From the NCBI GenBank assembly GCA_900893395.1, contig CAAHFI011887139.1, positions 1 through 20,586 on the forward strand: DNA of 20,586 nt, given 5' to 3'. This document shows, one piece after another, positions 11,496 through 19,370 of the stretch. The notes under the pieces were generated by a model. That model saw nothing but the letters and a program-made list of their open reading frames with translations. It did no database searches and was not told the DNA's origin. The position numbers and the translations under genes are program-made. The DNA is from Euglena gracilis (Eukaryota; Euglenozoa; Euglenophyceae; Euglenales; Euglenaceae). Within the stretch, counting starts at the first letter, position 1. Each line of letters begins with the position of its first letter.

Positions 11496-12815
11496 TTATT
11501 TTGTTAATGAAAGGGATAGGGTTAGGTCGACTTGCACCCGAGAAGGGGTTGGCAGATAAAAGGGGTTTATTTTGTTAATGAAAGGGATAGGGTTAGGTCG
11601 ACTTGCACCCGAGAAGGGGTTGGCGATAAAAGGGGTTTATTTATGTTAATGAAAGGGATAGGGTTAGGTCGACTTGCACCCGAGAAGGGGTTGGCAGATA
11701 AAAGGGGTTTATTTTGTTAATGAAAGGGATAGGGTTAGGTCGACTTGCACCCGAGAAGGGGTTGGCGGATAAAAGGGGTTTATTTTGTTAATGAAAGGGA
11801 TAGGGTTAGGTCGACTTGCACCCGAGAAGGGGTTGGCAGATAAAAGGGGTTTATTTTGTTAATGAAAGGGATAGGGTTAGGTCGACTTGCACCCGAGAAG
11901 GGGTTGGCAGATAAAAGGGGTTTATTTTGTTAATGAAAGGGATAGGGTTAGGTCGACTTGCACCCGAGAAGGGGTTGGCAGATAAAAGGGGTTTATTTTG
12001 TTAATGAAAGGGATAGGGTTAGGTCGACTTGCACCCGAGAAGGGGTTGGCAGATAAAAGGGGTTTATTTTGTTAATGAAAGGGATAGGGTTAGGTCGACT
12101 TGCACCCGAGAAGGGGTTGGCAGATAAAAGGGGTTTATTTTGTTAATGAAAGGGATAGGGTTAGGTCGACTTGCACCCGAGAAGGGGTTGGCGATAAAAG
12201 GGGTTTATTTTGTTAATGAAAGGGATAGGGTTAGGTCGACTTGCACCCGAGAAGGGGTTGGCAGATAAAAGGGGTTTATTTTGTTAATGAAAGGGATAGG
12301 GTTAGGTCGACTTGCACCCGAGAAGGGGTTGGCAGATAAAAGGGGTTTATTTTGTTAATGAAAGGGATAGGGTTAGGTCGACTTGCACCCGAGAAGGGGT
12401 TGGCAGATAAAAGGGGTTTATTTTGTTAATGAAAGGGATAGGGTTAGGTCGACTTGCACCCGAGAAGGGGTTGGCAGATAAAAGGGGTTTATTTTGTTAA
12501 TGAAAGGGATAGGGTTAGGTCGACTTGCACCCGAGAAGGGGTTGGCGATAAAAGGGGTTTATTTTGTTAATGAAAGGGATAGGGTTAGGTCGACTTGCAC
12601 CCGAGAAGGGGTTGGCGATAAAAGGGGTTTATTTTGTTAATGAAAGGGATAGGGTTAGGTCGACTTGCACCCGAGAAGGGGTTGGCAGATAAAAGGGGTT
12701 TATTTTGTTAATGAAAGGGATAGGGTTAGGTCGACTTGCACCCGAGAAGGGGTTGGCAGATAAAAGGGGTTTATTTTGTTAATGAAAGGGATAGGGTTAG
12801 GTCGACTTGCACCCG

Positions 12816-12860
12816 AGAAGGGGTTGGCGGATAAAAGGGGGCAGATAAAAGGGTTTATTT
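12816..12860. repeat. 84-bp variant unit, incomplete internal duplication
   Basis: GGGGTTGGCGGATAAAA is followed by GGGGGCAGATAAAA and GGGTTTATT. The second copy lacks the TTG. Spacing is 84 bp (12801 to 12885). The first copy carries the GGCGGATA form and the second the standard form, a pairing also seen in several duplicated units at the right end. Confidence 0.85.
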
Positions 12861-15011
12861 TGTTAATGAAAGGGATAGGGTTAGGTCGACTTGCACCCGA
12901 GAAGGGGTTGGCAGATAAAAGGGGTTTATTTTGTTAATGAAAGGGATAGGGTTAGGTCGACTTGCACCCGAGAAGGGGTTGGCGATAAAAGGGTTTATTT
13001 TGTTAATGAAAGGGATAGGGTTAGGTCGACTTGCACCCGAGAAGGGGTTGGCAGATAAAAGGGGTTTATTTTGTTAATGAAAGGGATAGGGTTAGGTCGA
13101 CTTGCACCCGAGAAGGGTTGGCGATAAAAGGGGTTTATTTTGTTAATGAAAGGGATAGGGTTAGGTCGACTTGCACCCGAGAAGGGGTTGGCAGATAAAA
13201 GGGGTTTATTTTGTTAATGAAAGGGATAGGGTTAGGTCGACTTGCACCCGAGAAGGGGTTGGCGATAAAAGGGGTTTATTTTGTTAATGAAAGGGATAGG
13301 GTTAGGTCGACTTGCACCCGAGAAGGGGTTGGCGATAAAAGGGGTTTATTTTGTTAATGAAAGGGATAGGGTTAGGTCGACTTGCACCCGAGAAGGGGTT
13401 GGCAGATAAAAGGGGTTTATTTTGTTAATGAAAGGGATAGGGTTAGGTCGACTTGCACCCGAGAAGGGGTTGGCAGATAAAAGGGGTTTATTTTGTTAAT
13501 GAAAGGGATAGGGTTAGGTCGACTTGCACCCGAGAAGGGGTTGGCAGATAAAAGGGGTTTATTTTGTTAATGAAAGGGATAGGGTTAGGTCGACTTGCAC
13601 CCGAGAAGGGGTTGGCGATAAAAGGGGTTTATTTTGTTAATGAAAGGGATAGGGTTAGGTCGACTTGCACCCGAGAAGGGGTTGGCAGATAAAAGGGGTT
13701 TATTTTGTTAATGAAAGGGATAGGGTTAGGTCGACTTGCACCCGAGAAGGGGTTGGCAGGATAAAAGGGGTTTATTTTGTTAATGAAAGGGATAGGGTTA
13801 GGTCGACTTGCACCCGAGAAGGGGTTGGCAGATAAAAGGGGTTTATTTTGTTAATGAAAGGGATAGGGTTAGGTCGACTTGCACCCGAGAAGGGTTGGCA
13901 GATAAAAGGGGTTTATTTTGTTAATGAAAGGGATAGGGTTAGGTCGACTTGCACCCGAGAAGGGGTTGGCAGATAAAAGGGGTTTATTTTGTTAATGAAA
14001 GGGATAGGGTTAGGTCGACTTGCACCCGAGAAGGGGTTGGCAGATAAAAGGGGTTTATTTTGTTAATGAAAGGGATAGGGTTAGGTCGACTTGCACCCGA
14101 GAAGGGGTTGGCGATAAAAGGGGTTTATTTTGTTAATGAAAGGGATAGGGTTAGGTCGACTTGCACCCGAGAAGGGGTTGGCAGATAAAAGGGGTTTATT
14201 TTGTTAATGAAAGGGATAGGGTTAGGTCGACTTGCACCCGAGAAGGGGTTGGCAGATAAAAGGGGTTTATTTTGTTAATGAAAGGGATAGGGTTAGGTCG
14301 ACTTGCACCCGAGAAGGGGTTGGCGATAAAAGGGTTTATTTTGTTAATGAAAGGGATAGGGTTAGGTCGACTTGCACCCGAGAAGGGGTTGGCAGATAAA
14401 AGGGGTTTATTTTGTTAATGAAAGGGATAGGGTTAGGTCGACTTGCACCCGAGAAGGGGTTGGCAGATAAAAGGGGTTTATTTTGTTAATGAAAGGGATA
14501 GGGTTAGGTCGACTTGCACCGAGAAGGGGTTGGCGGATAAAAGGGTTTTTTGTTAATGAAAGGGATAGGGTTAGGTCGACTTGCACCCGAGAAGGGGTTG
14601 GCAGATAAAAGGGGTTTATTTTGTTAATGAAAGGGATAGGGTTAGGTCGACTTGCACCCGAGAAGGGGTTGGCAGATAAAAGGGGTTTATTTTGTTAATG
14701 AAAGGGATAGGGTTAGGTCGACTTGCACCCGAGAAGGGGTTGGCAGATAAAAGGGGTTTATTTTGTTAATGAAAGGGATAGGGTTAGGTCGACTTGCACC
14801 CGAGAAGGGGTTGGCAGATAAAAGGGGTTTATTTTGTTAATGAAAGGGATAGGGTTAGGTCGACTTGCACCCGAGAAGGGGTTGGCAGATAAAAGGGGTT
14901 TATTTTGTTAATGAAAGGGATAGGGTTAGGTCGACTTGCACCCGAGAAGGGGTTGGCAGATAAAAGGGGTTTATTTTGTTAATGAAAGGGATAGGGTTAG
15001 GTCGACTTGCA

Positions 15012-15052
15012 CCGAGAAGGGTTGGCATAAAAGGGTTGGCAGATAAAAGGGT
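15012..15052. repeat. Internal duplication of the TTGGC-ATAAAA segment
   Basis: AAGGGTTGGCATAAAAGGG is followed by TTGGCAGATAAAAGGG. Spacing is 82 bp (15001 to 15083), because the duplicated segment is offset by several one-base losses. It marks the beginning of the more irregular right half. Confidence 0.85.
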
Positions 15053-16099
15053 TTATTTTGTTAATGAAAGGGATAGGGTTAGGTCGACTTGCACCCGAGA
15101 AGGGTTGGCAGATAAAAGGGGTTTATTTTGTTAATGAAAGGGATAGGGTTAGGTCGACTTGCACCCGAGAAGGGGTTGGCGATAAAAGGGGTTTATTTTG
15201 TTAATGAAAGGGATAGGGTTAGGTCGACTTGCACCCGAGAAGGGGTTGGCAGATAAAAGGGTTTATTTTGTTAATGAAAGGGATAGGGTTAGGTCGACTT
15301 GCACCCGAGAAGGGGTTGGCGATAAAAGGGGTTTATTTTGTTAATGAAAGGGATAGGGTTAGGTCGACTTGCACCCGAGAAGGGTTGGCAGATAAAAGGG
15401 GTTTATTTGTTAATGAAAGGGATAGGGTTAGGTCGACTTGCACCCGAGAAGGGGTTGGCAGATAAAAGGGGGGTTTATTTTGTTAATGAAAGGGATAGGG
15501 TTAGGTCGACTTGCACCCGAGAAGGGGTTGGCGATAAAAGGGTTTATTTTGTTAATGAAAGGGATAGGGTTAGGTCGACTTGCACCCGAGAAGGGGTTGG
15601 CAGATAAAAGGGGTTTTTTTGTTAATGAAAGGGATAGGGTTAGGTCGACTTGCACCCGAGAAGGGGTTGGCAGATAAAAGGGGTTTATTTTGTTAATGAA
15701 AGGGATAGGGTTAGGTCGACTTGCACCCGAGAAGGGGTTGGCAGATAAAAGGGTTTATTTTGTTAATGAAAGGGATAGGGTTAGGTCGACTTGCACCCGA
15801 GAAGGGGTTGGCAGATAAAAGGGGTTTATTTTGTTAATGAAAGGGATAGGGTTAGGTCGACTTGCACCGAGAAGGGGTTGGCGATAAAAGGGGGCAGATT
15901 TTTTTTTGTTAATGAAAGGGATAGGGTTAGGTCGACTTGCACCCGAGAAGGGGTTGGCAGATAAAAGGGGTTTATTTTGTTAATGAAAGGGATAGGGTTA
16001 GGTCGACTTGCACCCGAGAAGGGGTTGGCAGATAAAAGGGGTTTATTTTGTTAATGAAAGGGATAGGGTTAGGTCGACTTGCACCCGAGAAGGGGTTGG

Positions 16100-16125
16100 C
16101 AGATAAAAGGGGCAGATAAAAGGGG
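16100..16125. repeat. Perfect 13-bp tandem duplication CAGATAAAAGGGG
   Basis: CAGATAAAAGGGG occurs twice back to back (16100-16112 and 16113-16125). Spacing is 84 bp (16073 to 16157), exactly one unit plus 13. The breakpoint differs from the usual 17-bp event: the second copy begins at CAGAT rather than at GGTTGGC. Confidence 0.92.
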
Positions 16126-17929
16126 TTTATTTTGTTAATGAAAGGGATAGGGTTAGGTCGACTTGCACCCGAGAAGGGGTTGGCAGATAAAAGGGGTTTA
16201 TTTTGTTAATGAAAGGGATAGGGTTAGGTCGACTTGCACCCGAGAAGGGTTGGCAGATAAAAGGGGTTTATTTGTTAATGAAAGGGATAGGGTTAGGTCG
16301 ACTTGCACCCGAGAAGGGGTTGGCAGATAAAAGGGGTTTATTTGTTAATGAAAGGGATAGGGTTAGGTCGACTTGCACCCGAAGGGGTTGGCGATAAAAG
16401 GGGTTTATTTTGTTAATGAAAGGGATAGGGTTAGGTCGACTTGCACCCGAGAAGGGGTTGGCAGATAAAAGGGGTTTATTTTGTTAATGAAAGGGATAGG
16501 GTTAGGTCGACTTGGCACCGAGAAGGGTTGGCAGATAAAAGGGGTTTATTGTTAATGAAAGGGATAGGGTTAGGTCGACTTGCACCCGAGAAAGGGTTGG
16601 CAGATAAAAGGGGTTTATTTTGTTAATGAAAGGGATAGGGTTAGGTCGACTTGCACCGAGAAGGGTTGGCAGATAAAAGGGGTTTATTTTGTTAATGAAA
16701 GGGATAGGGTTAGGTCGACTTGCACCCGAGAAGGGGTTGGCAGATAAAAGGGGTTTTTTTGTTAATGAAAGGGATAGGGTTAGGTCGACTTGCACCCGAG
16801 AAGGGGTTGGCAGATAAAAGGGGTTTATTTTGTTAATGAAAGGGATAGGGTTAGGTCGACTTGCACCGATAAAAGGGGTTGGCAGATAAAAGGGGTTTAT
16901 TTTGTTAATGAAAGGGATAGGGTTAGGTCGACTTGCACCCGAGAAGGGGTTGGCAGATAAAAGGGGTTTTTTTGTTAATGAAAGGGATAGGGTTAGGTCG
17001 ACTTGCACCCGAGAAGGGGTTGGCAGATAAAAGGGGTTTATTTTGTTAATGAAAGGGATAGGGTTAGGTCGACTTGCACCCGAGAAGGGGTTGGCAGATA
17101 AAAGGGGTTTATTTATTTTTGTTAATGAAAGGGATAGGGTTAGGTCGACTTGCACCCGAGAAGGGGTTGGCGGATAAAAGGGGTTTATTTTGTTAATGAA
17201 AGGGATAGGGTTAGGTCGACTTGCACCCGAGAAGGGGTTGGCAGATAAAAGGGGTTTATTTTGTTAATGAAAGGGATAGGGTTAGGTCGACTTGCACCCG
17301 AGAAGGGGTTGGCGATAAAAGGGGTTTATTTGTTTAATGAAAGGGATAGGGTTAGGTCGACTTGCACCCGAGAAGGGGTTGGCAGATAAAAGGGGTTTAT
17401 TTTGTTAATGAAAGGGATAGGGTTAGGTCGACTTGCACCGAAAGGGGTTGGCAGAAAAAGGGGTTTATTTTGTTAATGAAAGGGATAGGGTTAGGTCGAC
17501 TTGCACCGAGAAGGGGTTGGCGGATAAAAGGGGTTTATTTTGTTAATGAAAGGGATAGGGTTAGGTCGACTTGCACCGAGAAGGGGTTGGCAGATAAAAG
17601 GGGTTATTTTGTTAATGAAAGGGATAGGGTTAGGTCGACTTGCACCGAAGGGGTTGGCAGATAAAAGGGGTTTATTTTGTTAATGAAAGGGATAGGGTTA
17701 GGTCGACTTGCACCCGAGAAGGGGTTGGCAGATAAAAGGGGTTTATTTTGTTAATGAAAGGGATAGGGTTAGGTCGACTTGCACCCGAGAAGGGTTGGCA
17801 GATAAAAGGGGTTTATTTTGTTAATGAAAGGGATAGGGTTAGGTCGACTTGCACCCGAGAAGGGGTTGGCAGATAAAAGGGGTTTTTTTTTTAATGAAAG
17901 GGATAGGGTTAGGTCGACTTGCACCCGAG

Positions 17930-17972
17930 AAGGGGTTGGCGATAAAAGGGGTTTAAAAGGGTTTGTTTTAAT
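17930..17972. repeat. Unit with duplicated AAAAGGGTTT segment
   Basis: GGCGATAAAAGGGGTTT is followed by AAAAGGGTTTGTTTTAATGAAA. The A-run plus G-run plus TTT is present twice and the TTTATTTTGTTAATG part is altered. Spacing is about 77 bp (17913 to 17990). Confidence 0.8.
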
Positions 17973-18096
17973 GAAAGGGATAGGGTTAGGTCGACTTGCA
18001 CCCGAGAAGGGGTTGGCAGATAAAAGGGGTTTATTTTTGTTAATGAAAGGGATAGGGTTAGGTCGACTTGCACCCGAGAAGGGGTTGGCGGTAAAA

Positions 18097-18146
18097 GGGG
18101 TTTTTTTTTTTGAAAGGGATAGGGTTAATGAAAGGGATAGGGTTAG
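18097..18146. repeat. Unit with 11-base T run and 18-bp duplication of the telomere-like segment
   Basis: After GGGG there are 11 T bases (18101-18111), then TGAAAGGGATAGGGTTAA occurs (18111-18128) and is repeated with the normal ending GTTAGGTCGAC. Spacing is 85 bp (18062 to 18147). The join GTTAATG against GTTAGGT suggests slippage between short GTTA matches. This is the only duplication I find that copies the telomere-like segment. Confidence 0.88.
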
Positions 18147-18305
18147 GTCGACTTGCACCCGAAAAGGGGTTGGCAGATAAAAGGGGTTTATTTTGTTAAT
18201 GAAAGGGATAGGGTTAGGTCGACTTGCACCCGAGAAGGGGTTGGCAGATAAAAGGGGTTTATTTTGTTAATGAAAGGGATAGGGTTAGGTCGACTTGCAC
18301 CCGAG

Positions 18306-18347
18306 AAGGGGTTGGCGGATAAAAGGGGTTGGCAGATAAAAGGGGTT
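18306..18347. repeat. Clearest 17-bp duplication (88-bp unit)
   Basis: AAGGGGTT occurs three times at exactly 17-bp steps (18306, 18323, 18340), where a normal unit has two. The first interval contains GGCGGATAAAA and the second GGCAGATAAAA. The unit spacing is 88 bp (18289 to 18377), that is 71 + 17. It is the cleanest example of the event that recurs, with small losses, to the end of the window. Confidence 0.95.
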
Positions 18348-18965
18348 TATTTTGTTAATGAAAGGGATAGGGTTAGGTCGACTTGCACCCGAGAAGGGTT
18401 GGCGATAAAAGGGGTTGGCAGATAAAAGGGGTTTATTTTGTTAATGAAAGGGATAGGGTTAGGTCGACTTGCACCCGAGAAGGGGTTGGCAGATAAAAGG
18501 GTTGGCAGATAAAAGGGGTTTATTTTGTTAATGAAAGGGATAGGGTTAGGTCGACTTGCACCCGAGAAGGGGTTGGCAGATAAAAGGGGTTTATTTTGTT
18601 AATGAAAGGGATAGGGTTAGGTCGACTTGCACCGAGAGAAGGGTTGGCAGATAAAAGGGGTTGGCAGATAAAGGGTTTTTTGTTAATGAAAGGGATAGGG
18701 TTAGGTCGACTTGCACCCGAGAAGGGGTTGGCAGATAAAAGGGGTTTATTTTGTTAATGAAAGGGATAGGGTTAGGTCGACTTGCACCCGAGAAGGGTTG
18801 GCAGATAAAAGGGGTTGGCATAAAGGGTTTATTTTGTTAATGAAAGGGATAGGGTTAGGTCGACTTGCACCCGAGAAGGGGTTGGCAGATAAAAGGGGTT
18901 TATTTTGTTAATGAAAGGGATAGGGTTAGGTCGACTTGCACCCGAGAAGGGGTTGGCAGATAAAA

Positions 18966-19001
18966 GGGTTGAGGGGTTTATTTGTTAATGAAAGGGTTAG
19001 G
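18966..19001. repeat. Unit with contracted telomere-like segment
   Basis: TTAATGAAAGGGTTAGGTCGAC replaces the usual form: six bases, equivalent to one GGGATA step, are missing (18990-19000), leaving a single GGGTTAGG. The same unit has an added TTGAGGGG fragment upstream (18969-18976), so total spacing is still 71 bp (18930 to 19001). Confidence 0.85.
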
Positions 19002-19340
19002 TCGACTTGCACCCGAGAAGGGGTTGGCGATAAAAGGGGTTTATTTTGTTAATGAAAGGGATAGGGTTAGGTCGACTTGCACCCGAGAAGGGGTTGGCGA
19101 TAAAAGGGGTTGGCAGATAAAAGGGTTTATTTTGTTAATGAAAGGGATAGGGTTAGGTCGACTTGCACCCGAGAAGGGGTTGGCAGATAAAAGGGGTTTA
19201 TTTTGTTAATGAAAGGGATAGGGTTAGGTCGACTTGCACCCGAGAAGGGGTTGGCAGATAAAAGGGTTGGCAGATAAAGGGGTTTATTTTGTTAATGAAA
19301 GGGATAGGGTTAGGTCGACTTGCACCCGAGAAGGGGTTGG

Positions 19341-19370
19341 CGATAAAAGGGGTATAAAAGGGGTTTATTT
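19341..19370. repeat. 81-bp variant unit with short ATAAAAGGGGT duplication
   Basis: GGCGATAAAAGGGG is followed by TATAAAAGGGGTTTATT. The duplication is shorter than the usual 17 bp and creates a TATAAAAG string by chance at the join. Spacing is 81 bp (19314 to 19395). Confidence 0.85.

Larger units (their letters stand above)
11401..15000. repeat. Intermediate block enriched in the GGCGATA unit form
   Basis: Seen: about 51 units, most of them 70 or 71 bp. Roughly 12 carry GGCGATA in place of GGCAGATA (for example at about 11406, 11626, 12192, 12546, 12616, 12983, 13130, 13262, 13332, 13616, 14112 and 14324), compared with two among the 133 core units. A length-neutral GGCGGATA form appears at about 11765, 12829 and 14535. 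Runs of G are sometimes one shorter. Rearranged units occur at 11461 and 12815. The variant is interspersed with the standard unit, with no strict higher-order period that I can see. No coding or RNA feature is present. Confidence 0.85.
15001..18290. repeat. Right-intermediate block with frequent homopolymer changes and partial duplications
   Basis: Seen: about 46 units. GTCGAC is intact in all of them, but spacing is often 68-70 or 72-85 bp. Recurrent changes are CACCCGAG to CACCGAG, loss of the A in TTTATTTT to give long T runs (about 15613, 16753, 16967, 17883, 18101), GGCGATA (about seven units), and partial duplications near 15018, 15890, 16100, 16866, 17945 and 18111. These shifts join frames and create the longest open frames in the window, including about 217 codons on the - strand at 16502-17155, but these only translate the satellite. 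No gene is supported. Confidence 0.85.

Noticed and set aside
16502-17155. Open frame of about 217 codons on the - strand, the longest in the window
   Set aside because: It is only the satellite read in reverse. It runs on because nearby unit-length changes move past the stops that every perfect unit supplies. The peptide is the same short string repeated in changing frames, with no domain or start context.
19350-19365. TATA box (TATAAAAG)
   Set aside because: It arises once at the join of a short duplication; the normal unit reads GATAAAAG, and no gene follows.
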